Of a stretch of DNA of 64,000 nucleotides, positions 12,350 through 25,061 are shown in pieces. The DNA lies in the NCBI RefSeq assembly GCF_027579695.1, contig NC_083569.1, positions 69,676,149 through 69,740,148 on the forward strand. The letters are read 5' to 3'. Both the position numbers and the translations under genes were made by a program. The DNA is from Neoarius graeffei (taxonomy: Eukaryota > Chordata > Actinopteri > Siluriformes > Ariidae). Within the stretch, counting starts at the first letter, position 1; each line of letters opens with the position of its first letter. The notes below the pieces were generated by a model, which saw only the letters and a list, made by a program, of their open reading frames with translations, ran no database searches and was not told the origin of the DNA.

Positions 12350-13497
12350 GGCCCTGTCCACACGGCAACGGATTCAGGTGAATCTGAGAAAATTGTTTAT
12401 TGTTTCGGCCTGGCGTCCACACGGCACCGGCGTTTTGGGTGCCCCAAAACGAAATCTTTTGAGAACAGGTTCCAGAGTGAAAAAATCTGGCAACGGCACC
12501 ATTGTGAAGTCGTCTGGATGAGTAGAACAGATTTGTTTACGATGACGTCACAACCACATGACTAGAACAAGCAGCACTCTCGCGCGCATCATTCGTAACA
12601 ACAGAAATTGAAATTGTTTACACATTAACCTGACTGACCTGCCAGACAGACAATTTACACCTGCTTTGATGAACAGAAAGTACAGCCTTCCACACAAAGC
12701 AACAGTTACCTGACTATAATGAAGGCAGAGGGGAAAAGGGTCAGAAGACCCTTCAACAGACTGTTTTGTATGAACCACTGCATTGCATTCACTTTTGTAT
12801 ACAGCTTTTCTTTTAAATAAACAAGTAACTGAACCATTTCTTGAATTTCTTTTTTATTGGATAAGACTGCTTTTCAAAATGTTCACACACAATAAGAAAA
12901 TTAAGTTATATAAAACTATGCACACTAATAAAACTAATTTGTACACACAGAAGGCACGATTTCCTCGCGGAGTCGCAGCCATCTTCTTCTTGTTGTTGTG
13001 TGTTTGTTCCTGTGAGTGCTTCACGCCGGGTAGAAGAAGGGGTTTGTGTGTGTAACAGACATTGCGTTGTGTTGTTCACCAGTCTTTTTATTCTGAAGAA
13101 ATGAGACACAAATACACTGCTGAGGACGGGCTGCAAACGTCCAGTGGCATTGGCACTTACATTTCCAAAACGAACTGAAAGAGGCCAGCGCCTCGTTCCC
13201 ATAACTACCTGCGCTCTTAAAGGGCCAGCACAGAATTTCCCCACCACTACACACAATGGCAAGTGGAAAAAAATAAACCCGTTACATGCGCATGCATCCT
13301 ACTTCTTCTTCTATTGTTCTGGTGTCTCCGATGGGACCGTCTTACAGCGCACGTAGAGGTGTGGCATGTGTATTGCATCGTTTTCAGCAAGCGTTGCGTT
13401 GGCATATGAACCTGATATTTTACTGATCCGTTGCCCATGTGGACATGATACTTAAAAAAAAAATCTCGTTGCCGTTGTCGTGTGGATGTAGTCTGAG
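12350..13497. mobile_element. hAT-like non-autonomous DNA element inside the LINE
   Basis: Imperfect terminal inverted repeats are visible: GTCCACACGGCAACGG at the left and, reverse-complemented, ATCCACACGACAACGG at the right. Flanking 8-bp duplications are GTGAATGA (12342-12349) and TTGAATGA (13498-13505), a hAT-like target size with one mismatch. The LINE reading resumes right after it (NDFCNRFNQP). No transposase is recognisable in the 1.15 kb. Confidence 0.72.
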
Positions 13498-13505
13498 TTG
13501 AATGA

Positions 13506-15080
13506 CTTTTGCAATCGGTTCAACCAGCCCATGTCCCCCCCACCCTCTCCCTCACTGCAGCCATCTCTCCTTCTTCCCTCAACACACCTCCCCCCAGTCA
13601 TCACAGCACCCCCCTCCTCCCCCTCCTCAACACAGACTCCTCCATGCATTACTGCAGACCAGGTCAGAGGTCAACTGAGGAAGCTTCACCCCAGGAAAGC
13701 AGCAGGCCCGGACAAGGTGTGTCCCCAACTACTGAAGACCTGTGCTGCGGAACTGGGTGAACCACTCCAACGCATCTTCAGCCTTAGCCTGCAGCTGGGG
13801 AGAGTGCCCACCCTCTGGAAGACATCATGTATCGTTCCAGTTCCCAAAAAGAATCGGCCCAGCGAGCTGAATGACTTCCGACCGGTGGCACTCACTTCAC
13901 ATCTGATGAAGACGTTGGAGCGGCTCTTCCTCAGCCTCCTCAGACCCCAGGTACAACATGCCCAGGACTGTCTGCAGTTTGCGTATCGGGCAGGTGTCGG
14001 TGTGGAAGACGCCATCCTCTACCTGCTACACCGAGACCACTCGCATCTGGATAAGGGAAATGGCACAGTGAGGATACTCTTCTTGGACTTCTCGAGTGCC
14101 TTCAACACCATCCAGCCCCTATTGCTTCAGGACAAACTGAACAGGATGCGAGTGGACCCCTGCCTGGTCACCTGGATCTCCAGCTACCTCACTGACAGGC
14201 CGCAGTACGTCAGGCTGAAGGACATCACGTCTGACACTGTGATTAGCAGCACCGGAGTACCCCAGGGCACGGTGCTGGCCCTTCTTCTCTTCACCCTGTA
14301 CACCACGGACTTCTGCTACAACTCGAAGCTGTGTCACATTCAGAAGTTTGCCGATGACACAGCCATCGTTGGGTGTATCAGTGACGACAGAGAGGAGGAG
14401 TATAGGAGCCTGGTGAGGGACTTTGCTGTGTGGTGCAACAGGAACCACCTGCAGCTCAACACCTCGAAGACCAAGGAGCTGGTCATTGACTTTGGGAGGT
14501 CCAGACCAAGGTCACGACCAGTTCTGATCGAGGGAGTCGAGGTGGAGGCTGTGGATTCCTACAAGTACCTCGGGCTGTGGCTGGACAGCAATCTGGACTG
14601 GACTTGCAACACCAAATACTTCCTTAGAGCAGGCTATACTTCCTTAGGAGGCTGCGGTCCTTTAAAATCTGCAGGAAACTCCTGTGGATGTTCTATCAGT
14701 CTGTGGTCGTCAGTGTTCTGTTTTACACCGTGGTGTGCTGGAGGGCAGCACATCCAAGGAGGACACATCCAGGCTGGACAAACTGATCAGGCGGGCCGGC
14801 TCTGTGGTCGGCATGAAGCTGGACTCTCTGGTGACGGTGGCAGAGAAGACGTCTATGGACAAACTATTGAACATCATGGACGATGCCAGTCACCCTCTGC
14901 ACACCGTCATCAGCAACCAGAGGAGCCTGTTCAGTGACAGAATGCTCCTTCCCAAGTGCAGGACGAACAGACTTAAAAACTCCTTTGTCCCTCATGCCAT
15001 CAGACTATACAACTCCTCTCTGGGGGGGGGAGGAGGGGTAACAGGAGGACAGAGGATGGGAAGGAGCAGTAGCCTAGCCT
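13506..15080 (+). pseudogene. LINE reverse transcriptase, frameshifted
   Basis: Non-LTR reverse transcriptase fragment. Blocks in order are the proline-rich linker, LHPRKAAGPDKVCPQLL, PVPKKNRPSELNDFRPVAL, the first catalytic Asp in LFLDFSSAFNTI, TGVPQGTVL, and the catalytic FADD box at 14347-14358. The thumb region starts in the same frame (YKYLGLWLDS). The frame then shifts between about 14620 and 14690, and the last 130 residues (SRLDKLIRRAGSVVG to FVPHAIRLYNSS) are in another frame. The catalytic aspartates survive, but the protein is broken. Confidence 0.86.
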
Positions 15081-15333
15081 AACAATAAGCAATACCGGAC
15101 AATGTGCAATATAAAGTGCAATATCTCTCCTGCCACCCCCCCCTCTGAACACCTTCCCCCTCTCCCCATTCCTCTCTTCCCCATATCTTATTCTTTTTAT
15201 ATTTGTATATGTAAATAATTTATTTTAATTTATCTAGAAGTTTTCTTGATTTCTTTTCTCTGTTTATCTGTAATGATGCTGCTGGAATATCAGTTTCCCT
15301 GAGGGAACCCGCCCAAAGGGATCAATAAAGTTT

Positions 15334-15412
15334 TATCTAATCTAATCTAATCTAATCTAATCTAATCTAATCTAATCTAATCTAATCTAATCTAATCTAA
15401 TCTAATCTAATC
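15334..15412 (+). repeat. (ATCTA)n tail of the LINE
   Basis: About fifteen TCTAA/ATCTA pentamers directly follow the LINE 3' UTR. Such simple tails are typical of the L2 group. Confidence 0.9.
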
Positions 15413-16689
15413 TGTAGTTACACCTGATGTTTAAATATTAATGAGTGCAATTCTGATGCAGCCTCACAACATGTGCACAACTCGACTCTCAATACAGCCC
15501 ATTTGAATAAAATAATTACAAAATTAGAATTAACAGAAAATTAGATAAACTTTGGATTGTTATCTAATGTTGAACAGGATCTTGTGATACCTGGTTGACA
15601 GATTATCTACATTTCCCCCCCACCTTTCTATGTAGGGTTGATGTTGGCCTTGCCTGATGGCCAAACAGTGGCAGCCTGGTGGCACTGGGGTTGAAACCCA
15701 TGACCTTCCAAGCGGCAATTCAGTGCCTTAAAAGTTGAGCCACTTCTGACTATGGTAGAGAAGTACTTTAAGAAATTTAATTGATAGAAAAATCCTTGTG
15801 AGTTGCTGCACATTTTAATTGGAGAAGCTGTAATTCTGTGCAGAAAATGTGGATGTGCAAAGGGAGTGGTTCAGGTTTTTGTGTTCTGTTGCCCAGCATA
15901 TATCTGGCTAATTTCAGATTGCTTAGCAACAAAATGGGTGAGTTACTGCTGCTCAAAAACTACCTATAAAGACATTTTACTCTCTAATGGTCTTTGTTTC
16001 ACCAAAATGCCCCTCAGTGTCACCATACAAGACAGTGCACTGTGTTTACTGGGATTTCACCTCCAAGAGTAGTTTGTAACACTTAGCTGTCCTCAGGGCA
16101 GTGGAATCTGTTTCTATATTAATGAAGGTTGGTACCAGTGTCACAGTGTAGAAGAAGTATTGTTGCTAATATCTGGAATCCTTCTTCATTAACTGCAAAC
16201 CATTTTATTCACTGCAGATTTTCATTCAGTTATTTTCGTTGGAGTGTGTATTACACCTCAGGCTACCTATGTGAGTCTCTGTGCTAACTAGCTGAAGAGA
16301 TAACCATGATAACTGTTGAGCAAAAAAATACCCAGACTCTGTTGTCATTATTTTTGTGGATTTGAACAGAGCACATCTCAGTCGTAAACAGTCAACAACA
16401 ACAACAACAACAACAAAGAATTGCACCACTGCTACACTACCAAAGGATGTCTATCAATTTGTTCCCTGTGCTGGTTCAGTACGCCTTTTTCCGGCATACA
16501 GAGAAAACTACAGCACTACAAAAATTTTTACCAGGAAAAGTAAAAACAGACTAATGGCCTGTTTTGTCTGCACCAACTGGAGTGCTTTTGAACATACAAC
16601 TAGTCTTAGTGAGTTCACCAACACGTCATATTATTTTTGAGGGCACTACACATTCTCACCATCTCTCAGGGAATGAAATTAGAAGCCAA

Positions 16690-16800
16690 CATTCACTAAA
16701 ATTGTCAAAAAGGCCAAGCAGAGGCTGTATTTCCTGCAGCAGCTGAGATAGTTCAACCTACCACAGGACGGTTCCCTCAAGGACCTATTCCCCTCCAGAA
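16690..16800 (+). mobile_element. Small LINE reverse-transcriptase remnant
   Basis: The plus strand reads KKAKQRLYFLQQLR, a stop, then FNLPQD. This matches the KAQQRLYFLRQLRKFNL-type thumb segment of L2/Rex1 LINEs as I recall it. Only this short fragment is recognisable. Confidence 0.55.
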
Positions 16801-16949
16801 CCTGGAAGAGAGTATTAAAAGATAACCGCTGACCCTTTGTGATGAGGTCACCATATTTTATCTCCTTCCCTCCATTGTGTGTTTCAGATCAATCTATGTA
16901 TTTCCATATGTGAACAGACGAAAGAATATTCCTCAACAAACATTACATT

Positions 16950-17060
16950 CCTGGCATTTAGCAGACAGACACTCTTATCCAGAGCAACATACAACATACC
17001 CAGAGCAGCCTGGGGAGCAGGTGCCTTGCTCAAGGGTGCTTCAGCCATTTCTGCTGGCCA
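16950..17060 (+). repeat. Dispersed repeat (GCATTTAGCAGACAGACACT type)
   Basis: It contains GCATTTAGCAGACAGACACT, CTTATCCAGAGCAACATACA and GTGCCTTGCTCAAGGGTGCT. The last block also occurs in the type 2 SINE at about 28410-28430 and, inverted, near 53115-53140, so the two share a module. Confidence 0.6.
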
Positions 17061-19328
17061 ATTGAATTGAACTAATGACCCTTTGGTCCCAAAGCTGCTT
17101 CTCTAACCATTTAGCCATAGCTTCCCGGTAATATAGACCATACCATATCTATGTTACTGTCAGAAATACATTTTGTGGCTATTTTGCAAATTTTTTTTGT
17201 GTAATATTTATCTATGATTTTTGCTGGACCACCTAGAAGGCTGACCTAAGAGATGCATTTTAGTTCACTGACCAAACTGACTCCCATTTTGAAATGTGCA
17301 TGTGTGAAGAGTCAAGCTAGCTGAATTTCAATCTAGCTACCCTTAGCTATCAAGCAGTGATTGATACCAGGGAGATTCTATGATACATTCATCTTCTGTG
17401 TTTTATAAACTAGTTCACATCCATGAACTGTGGCATGAATGTGTTTGTAGCTACACTCTGCCCATATTTATCTCAACCATTATGTTGTTTATTTACAGAA
17501 ACGCATGTTCTGTGCTTAGCTAGCTAGCCATCCAGTGTTAGTCACATTTCAATATAGATATGTAACATTAGCTAGCAAGCAGTAAATGATTAGTACTGGT
17601 ATGTATCTCCTGCGTTTGTTCCTAATTAGCCAAATTCCATGCCACTTACCAATCGTTGCTGAGGGTAGAGGTAGGTTAGGTAAATTTGTGTTGTTTCTTA
17701 TGACTGTCTCACCTTCGTTGATGCCATTGACCCTTGTGTGACAAATGCTATGAAGCCAAAATGGTCTGGGAAAACTAGGCTTGACTTGTTTTGTTTTGCT
17801 TAGTGACAAATTTTTGTTGGTGTCTGTGGAGGCTGGGGCGTGGTCGAGTGTCTGTTTGTGAATGGAGAGCAAAGCCAGGGGATGTGAGTGGCAAAATCGA
17901 TCACACCTGAGTTTGTGTTAGACTGATGAGTGGGTATGTCTGTTTGTCTTCTCTTTTTCAGTGACGACGGGAGGAGAAAGAGGGGGACGTGACGAGCAGA
18001 GCAGAGCAGTGTGTGTGCGTATGTGCATGTCAGTGTGTTTGTGTGAATAAGCCGAAAAGCACAATAAGGAAAATTAAACATCAACTAAAGTATCCTGCCT
18101 GTCCCAGTCTCTCAATGTCTCAGCTTATCTCAGTCAAGTTCCACAGTGTTCTTGTCATTGTTATTTACTTTAATATCTACAAGCCTAGTGAGAACTCAGT
18201 AATCAAGTTCCTTCCTTTGAGAACTCAGCAACCAAAATCCTTGTATATACAAATGTACTTGGCCACTGAAGCATGACTTTGAAATTGCACAACTTGTGTG
18301 ACCTTTCTTTCTGTCTGCAGGGGTTGACCATTCAAAACCTCATAACCATATATAGTGTGTACTGAGGAGAAAAAAAAAGACAAACTATTTTCCTCTGCCA
18401 TTTTCTGTGCCAAGATCATTGTTTTTTGATATCTTGCAAGTTATCTTGTTAATATCACAGCTACATGCCAGGGGTTGAAAAAAGGCAACTGGGACATTGT
18501 AAATGTTTTGCAATATGAATGATGTAACAATAGCAAAGTCACTGCCTTTTTATTATTTAGATAGTCTCTCACCCACAATGCCCCCAGTCCACAAAGCAGA
18601 GCTGAGGAGAGAGAGAGAGGATTTTCCTAGGGAGCAAAAGGCAAATGAATACATAGTGCTACTTTTTTGGTTGTCTGCTAAGCAATCTCTTGTTGTGTTT
18701 AGACTGGCCAGGACTTTGAATTGCTTAGACCTGATTATTGCATTATTTTGGTCAGTCGTTAGTGTTTGTATTTGGTCTCGATGCCAATTGTAAATAGCAA
18801 TAAATCACTTGTACACTATTATTAGAAAATCTAAGTACGAAACCGCAATGCATGAATTGAGAAATGTTTCTGACATAATATCATGGCTTGGAGCATGTCC
18901 ATGTGGCATCAGTATTGCTGGTATTTTTCACAGGCATTAACCTGGCACAGCGAGTTAGGGCTAGAATTAATCAAGAGGTGTGGTTAGATGTGATATCCAG
19001 TTTAATCAACTCACCTCTTTCCTTTCTGAGTGTGTTTCCATGGTGACATCTTTATAATGACATATGATTAGATTTTACTTGGTGGCAGAAAAAAAAAAAA
19101 AAACCTGGCTACCTGGCACAATGTTCACAGCCGAAGCGCCACTCCCGTGCACATCACCAAGTATAACCTCTGTGTGTGCGCTTACACTACAATAAAACAT
19201 CAGCTAATTCATCAACTCTAAGAAGGCAATAAATTAATTGCATAATGTTCTCTGCATAACGATACAACTGAGGCATTTAGTTTATGATCTCTCTCCATCA
19301 TTCTTGCATACATACACAATTTTCTCAC

Positions 19329-19918
19329 CTGTTTAGCCACCTCAGCAAGCAACAGCGTCTTTCCCGAACACGGCCCTCCATAAACAACAAGGGGCAAGAT
19401 CCTCCTTCCTTTGGATGGGTACAGGTATTCCTGCACCATATCCAGGGCCTCACTTTTATACACATAAAATGAGGAAAATGTCTTGCACAACGAAATATGT
19501 TGTATGATCTCGTCATACAATGGATCTGTTTCTGTGTCAAAGTTTTGTTGAACGGTAGCTTGAATAATGTCCACCATGTCCTCATAGAACTGTTTACAGA
19601 GACCCTCCACATAGTGACTCTCTACCTCTTGGGAGTAGCCCAGCTTCATGTCGCAGTGGGTGACAGAAGAGTAAACACGGAGGTTGGATGCTGCAACTAT
19701 TGTGGGGATGAACTCATCTCTGACTTTAAGAAGCCGCTCATAGGCCTCCTGGTTCCTCATTACGCGATCCCCACTCATAACAATGTCCATGTAGCGGGCC
19801 ATGTCTGGGATCTTGGCAAAGCGGTCGAAGTTGGAGATTTTGCGAATGTAACATACACACTTCTTCAGGAAGGCTGGGGTCTGTTTTCCTAAAGCAAAGT
19901 CCAGTTCATCTTCCAATG
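19329..19918 (-). CDS. nwd2: nwd2 exon with NACHT P-loop
   Basis: This 590-bp exon encodes the region before and including the nucleotide-binding loop of NWD2. It starts after TTTTTCATAG with a split codon completed by the previous exon (phase 1), then reads LEDELDFALGKQTPAFLKKC. It runs through IRKISNFDRFAKIPDMARYM and ends LLLAEVAKQ at the donor CAG|GTGAGA, in phase 0. The Walker A motif GGPCSGKT lies at about 19379-19356 and would bind the ATP/GTP phosphates; Walker B is in the next exon. The open frame continues past the donor into intron, so the junction was chosen by splice consensus and by the join to AYSWLQKE. No stop or frameshift is seen. Confidence 0.95.
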
Positions 19919-21851
19919 CTATGAAAAAGAAAGAAGAAATATTACTCCTTATTCATGTTTCTGAAATATTTGATATTTTAATCATTATAAACTATAATAC
20001 TGTACACCCAAACTGATGTCTTGATGCCATGAGGTGCCTGTGTTTCTGGCAGTCTTTAGCATGTGATTAGCTGTGCTTCCTTAAGCTGCCTTTAAGGCAA
20101 AACATATTTGATATGATCTCTTAATCCACCACTGCAACATCTTATCAAAGTCCTCCAAAGAAAGAGTTCCACTAAGAGCTTGCCAACCCTGTCAGCTTAG
20201 TATCGCAAGCTCAAAGCTTGCTTTGTTAATGAAGGGATGAGAGGATGAATATGACTGGAAAGGCACCATTTTGGAAGCTGCAATCTCAAGTCCTATATGT
20301 TTTACTTGCTGTGCAGTATTAGTGGTCATTCGAGGAAAAAAAATGTTGAATAAGAATTATAATTGGCCTACTAGATTTCCCTTGTGCATAGAGGTTAGTA
20401 GAACAATGTGCTGAAATGTACTGCTGTTGTAATCTTTATCAAGTTGTTCCTGTAGTCACCAACAATTATAGGTTAAAAAACAAAACAAAACAAAAAAACC
20501 CTCAAGACACAGGTCAGCACAGGGGATAGGCTGTGTTTACATCATCAGTTTTTGAAGACTGCACACTAGTGGGCTATTGGGAACAAATTGAAAAATATCT
20601 GTTCTGTCTTTACAAGCTGTTAGTGTGGCCACAAACATAGATTGAATATCAACTCAATAAGACGCTTAATTGGAAGTTTACTAGAGTTTATTTGAGTCCT
20701 TAACAGAAGGAGTATACTTTAAAATGTCATAGAGTTTAGCTTTTCTACAGTTTAAAGGCCACTGGTGAATGGTTACTATAAGAGCTGGGATTTGAGCTCA
20801 GCCAAAACTTAGCCAGACACCAAAAAAGCAACAGGGCAAAGGATTTTGCAAGGGATTAGCAGCAGTCTGCCAGGTCACTCTGTTGTGTTGTTGATTTTAA
20901 AAGTAACTAAATAAATTACATAGGGAAATGAATACTTAAATATGAGTGAAAAATACTGTGGTGAGTGTGCATGGAAGAAGAGTCTGGAGATAGAAATCTT
21001 AGATTCTCGGTCGTTAGCCTGTGCTACTTGCTCTCGATAGCACTGGCTTGACTGCTTTATTAGCATTCGCTAACACGACTGATGAACAACTCGTGGTTAA
21101 GCTTGCGTTGGCCTTTGAGAAGGCTGAGGGTGATACATTTTTGGTCCCTCCCACTATAAATCAAAATCTGATTGGTTAATTCATCTGTGACTTCCTACAT
21201 AAACATACACTGCCATGGCCTTCTGTCCCGGCAATGAAGTCCTAACCGATGAGTGAGCAGCTCTAAACTCTTCTCAGCCTAGAGACAACAAACACAAAAA
21301 TCTCATTGGATAACTCGATTTTAATGTTTTCAGGACAGTAACCCTTTCATTTCTGAAGCAAATTTGACAGAAAATGAGGCCAAATTAGAAATAGAAGAGA
21401 ATAATTATCATGAAATTATGAAAGAATGAAATAAATTAAATATAATATTTGAAATGCTGATATGTTTGGGCCTTCTCTGAAGGCCTAGAAGGCCCTGACG
21501 GTTCCCCTCTGCTAAAGGCATCTGATGAATACATCTCTCTTCTTTTAATTTAAAGTATATTTATTTTAAGAGTTAACACATCAATTTTATTTTTTGGTAG
21601 TTATCACATTTATAACATGGCCTTTGTTGGATTAACTTTATCCAAGACAATGACTAATGTTAAGTAAATGGTGGATGAGCCCTAGATGGATGTAACACAG
21701 AGGTGCTCTCATCTACATACACCTGATTCACTAATTCATCAACTATGGGAATTATAACAGGAAAAGCACTAAATTATTGGCATCCAATCTACAGTGCCGA
21801 ATCCCTACAAACTGTCACAGATTTCCACAGCGGTAGAATTCTGCCACATAC
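19919..21851. other. nwd2 intron without recognisable elements
   Basis: Non-coding, AT-rich sequence. Apart from short A-rich runs (for example near 20476-20500) I see no repeat family, RNA gene or exon. Confidence 0.6.
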
Positions 21852-22002
21852 CCGAACAAAGAAATTTTTTGGCCTGTGCACTTTTCATGGTTCCTTTCTC
21901 TTGTAGTTGTAGAACTGCAGTTCTGAAAATTTTCTTGATCTCTTCAGAGACTGCTCTCCAAGCCTTGGCATTCTTGGCTTTTGCAACACTGCTCGACTCC
22001 AT
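21852..22002 (-). CDS. nwd2: nwd2 small linker exon
   Basis: This 151-bp exon follows TCCCTCTCTCACAG and starts at MESSSVAKAKNAKAW in phase 0. It ends KKFLCS plus one base at TCGG|GTATGT (phase 1), which matches the phase of the P-loop exon. The segment VSEEIKKIFRTAVLQLQEKG corresponds to the linker between the N-terminal region and the NACHT domain in vertebrate NWD2. It is too short to stand alone; the match to the family, the splice sites and the phase on both sides are the evidence. Confidence 0.92.
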
Positions 22003-22654
22003 CTGTGAGAGAGGGAAAGAATCATGGTCAATGATCTGCCAGTGTTCAAAGAAAATAGTTAAGCTTCTCTGATCAAAATTTAGCTTTACACTATGTTGGT
22101 CTTTGAATGTTTAAAATAGAGATTCTTGGTTCCTTTCTCTGTTTAAGAATAAATAAAGCTTTGAAGAATAAATAAAGCTTAATCCATTCTCAGTATAAAG
22201 CCTCAGTCAGGTATCACTGTAGATGGTCAGTCAGGGTTTGTTTTTTTTTTGTCATACTCTGTGTTTTAAATTCAGAAAGCTATCGTGTATCTGATATGAG
22301 TCATCTGTTTTTGGAAAGCATATAAAATGAGAGAAAGGGAGAAGAGAGTGATAGAAAGAAAAGGAGGGGACAGGTTGCATTGGGCCAGATCAAGGTTTAT
22401 TTATTTATTTGCTGAATACAGGCAGAAATTCAAACCCTGCTGTTTTTTTCTCATTTTAGTCCAGCAGAACCCCAGCAGAACCCTTCTTAACACTAATTAC
22501 ACAGTACGGTGTGTGTTCAAACCTGTTTGATACATATGCCATGATATGAGCCTAGCTATGTGTGTTTGCAACAGATCATATGAGTATGAAAGAAATACAA
22601 AAAAAAGAGGGATACATAGAGACTGCAATTAAGTGTAGGTGAATGCATATTTAG

Positions 22655-22694
<40 letters not shown>

Positions 22695-23022
22695 TGAACA
22701 TCCGAAAAAAGCAATCAAGTGCTGAATCCTGTGCTCTTATGAAGGTTTAATGAAAGACAAACTGAATTTATGAGCCTAATAAACTCTCCTGCAGGCAAGC
22801 AGCTTGCTCTCTTGGGTCAGACAATTTCTGAGAGGTCCTCAGCCACTGGTTTAGCACATTGTGACATTTACAGGACACGTCTCAGAGGCTGGGTTCAAAT
22901 TTGCCTATATGGCCTCCCGAGGGAACACTAAATGTATAATTCACAAGGTTTCCCTTTGAATTAAAGCAAGATGAAGTAGTGCAAGTAAAATGAAGTCGTG
23001 CATAATGGTTTTCAAATTGCTT
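22003..23022. other. nwd2 intron with a (GA)n microsatellite
   Basis: Non-coding. A (GA)n run lies at about 22657-22691. No other element is recognised here. Confidence 0.55.
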
Positions 23023-23250
23023 GAGATTATGGCTCTACATTCATAAGGTTCACAAGAAAGGCATGTAGAAGAGGAAATATTTTTTGAACCATAAATGGAC
23101 ATGAAGTTTCAAAGACATACTGTATACTGCGGAACCAGTTAATTAGTTACATCCCAGCATTACACAGATTGTACACTCCAGTGATGTCATGTAATGTCTC
23201 ATGTCATGTAACATACAGTGTGTGGTATTAATCAGGCAGACCGGAGAGCT
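23023..23250. repeat. Left arm of a large inverted repeat
   Basis: The reverse complement of this segment aligns with 25452-25661 along its whole length, by eye roughly 85-90% identical with small indels. Shared blocks include GGTATTAATCAGGCAGACCG and AGAAGAGGAAA. The class of the sequence is unknown. Confidence 0.8.
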
Positions 23251-23959
23251 AAAGAGGAAAATGAAAGACAACAATACAAATGCAAAGCATTAATGGAAAG
23301 AAATCATTAAGAAAAGACTTTGTTTCTATGCTATAGCAAACTGGGAAAGAAAGCACTTTAGGTCTTGTCTTGGATGAGACCCAGGTGATTTCCAAAAGAT
23401 TGATTGAAAGAGGCAGCAATGGTGAGAAGAGCATTATATAATATTTACTGTGAGTTTAAATCCTCCCCTCATAAATGTAATTAATTGTAAGATTTTTCCC
23501 AAGTAAAGGTTTAAAAATGTCACAAAATACAGTAAGCATCTGCACACAGCTTGTTTATTGCCTATCGCTTCCTTTATGAAGTGCTAGACTCTAATTACAT
23601 TTCATTCATATTACTGCTGATTTACAGCAGGTTAAACACAATGCACTCGCTGCACATGCCGTGTTTTAAATTGAAGCACTTAAAACTTATTTAGCTGCAT
23701 GCTACCATTCCATGAAAATCCTGGATCTCAATTCTACTGAGACTACAATGGTCCAATTTTCAGCAACAGTGTGAAGCAATAATGTCTGCATGGAACAACG
23801 TACTGGCACAATGCATTCAGTATTGAAGAATCTTTACCGAGGTGAATGTTTGCTTTTAAGGAGGCTGTATGTGTACCTAATAAACAGGCAACTCAATGTA
23901 CACTATATATTATTATTATACACACAGGACACTTTTTCGATGGAATAAAAACATTTATT

Positions 23960-24720
23960 TTTTTGCGGTCCAGTTTCCATCAAATCCTGGGCTCTGACTG
24001 GCTGGTGAGCGGGTCCGTATCCTACGATATGGACCTCAGTTACAGACCCCAGTTACGGACCTCTGGCGACTCGCTCGTTCACAACAACAACAAACATAGT
24101 AGCATTTTTTGTCAACATTTATCTTTTTTTAAATAAGGTTTATTTATAAGATTATCAAAAATCTTATAAATTTTTGCCAGCATTTCTCAGGAAAATAGCA
24201 TTAATTTTACAGCATGGATAGCGATAACGACAGTGTTCACAGTGAAAGCGAGTTTTACTACCCTGAGGAAGAAGAAATAAAAGAAAACATTTCAGGAGAA
24301 AGCTAAAACCTGTACTTTTGCTAACGCCGAGCAAAAACATGGCTGAATCCTGAATGACTCAATTTTGTATAAATAGGGGACGACATAGGCGGCAAAATGT
24401 AGTTTTATTCCTGCCATGGAAGTGCACTTGTATACCGAGGAGGAAGCCATTTGTATTACAGCCGTGAATGAGGATTCAAAATGGCGGCTCGGCTCGGTTT
24501 TCCCTTTCGGGTGCTCTCGTTTTCTGTTAGAATTTGGTAAAGAAAAAAATAAATATATTATTTCCCAGCTTAAGGTCGGTCCGTATGGTGAAATACCGTG
24601 ACCTCGGCCTTGAATACTGACCTCGGCCCAGAGGGCCTCACTCAGTACTTTCAAGACCTCGGTCACGGTATTTCACCATACGGACCTCCCAGCTGGTAAA
24701 TAACATATGTATTTTATTCC
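23960..24720. mobile_element. Foldback DNA-transposon remnant with terminal hairpin
   Basis: The right part is an inverted repeat. The left arm at about 24557-24620 contains GGTCCGTATGGTGAAATACC. The right arm at about 24642-24710 contains GGTATTTCACCATACGGACC. The spacer is about 20 bp. A 30-codon open frame, MDSDNDSVHSESEFYYPEEE and ten more residues, starts at 24214 and ends with TAA at 24304. It is acidic and has no recognised family. The left boundary is approximate. Confidence 0.55.
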
Positions 24721-24928
24721 CTTCTAGCAGGTTTCATTCATTTGGTTCGATAGCATGCAATATTGTTAGCATATCACTTATCCTATGTGCATTACGTCAC
24801 TCTATCCAATGGAGAATGAGCGTTGAATATGGTTTATGATATTGCACGGTTGTCAAGACAACATGACGTCACACGTTGGAGACATAAAACTTACCGGCTA
24901 GCAAGTGACTGACAATTTGTAAATAAAC

Positions 24929-25014
24929 ATGGCCGCCAGGTTTGCTTTGTTAAATATGAAAGATTTTGAAAGAATTTTGAAAGCGAAAAACGCATTGAAC
25001 ACCAGAAAGGAATG

Positions 25015-25018
<4 letters not shown>
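24929..25018 (+). pseudogene. N-terminal stub of a transposon-encoded protein
   Basis: An ATG after a CpG-containing stretch opens MAARFALLNMKDFERILKAK, followed by NALNTRKEC, and then dissolves into an (AAT)n run. The pattern ERIL.K...NTRK resembles the start of KIAA1958/Crypton-type proteins of fish and invertebrates as I recall them, which is an inference from about 25 residues. The rest of the gene is missing. It lies between two foldback segments, so it is probably the promoter and first exon left from an internally deleted element. Confidence 0.4.

Positions 25019-25060
<42 letters not shown>
25016..25060 (+). repeat. (AAT)n microsatellite
   Basis: About fifteen ATA/AAT triplets interrupt the transposon-derived stub and abut the foldback element to the right. 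Confidence 0.9.

Positions 25061-25061
<1 letters not shown>

Larger units (their letters stand above)
11561..15415 (+). mobile_element. 5'-truncated L2/Rex1-like LINE, split by a hAT-like element
   Basis: A non-LTR retrotransposon in the last nwd2 intron. The first part (11561-12349) has the C-terminal half of the endonuclease (SGDFNHA, GKSDHNLF) and the linker. The second part (13498-15415) has the reverse transcriptase and the 3' UTR. It ends with GGGATCAATAAAGTTTTATC and an (ATCTA)n tail. The start falls inside the endonuclease domain, as expected of 5' truncation during target-primed reverse transcription. Confidence 0.88.
15416..19328. other. nwd2 intron remainder
   Basis: Mostly unassigned AT-rich sequence. 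It contains a CAA run near 16396-16417, a LINE fragment near 16690-16800 and a dispersed repeat near 16950-17060. No exon-like frame with splice sites was recognised. Confidence 0.55.

Noticed and set aside
11850..12422. 190-codon minus-strand frame opposite the LINE endonuclease
   Set aside because: Antisense to a clearly recognisable LINE coding region; no independent support.
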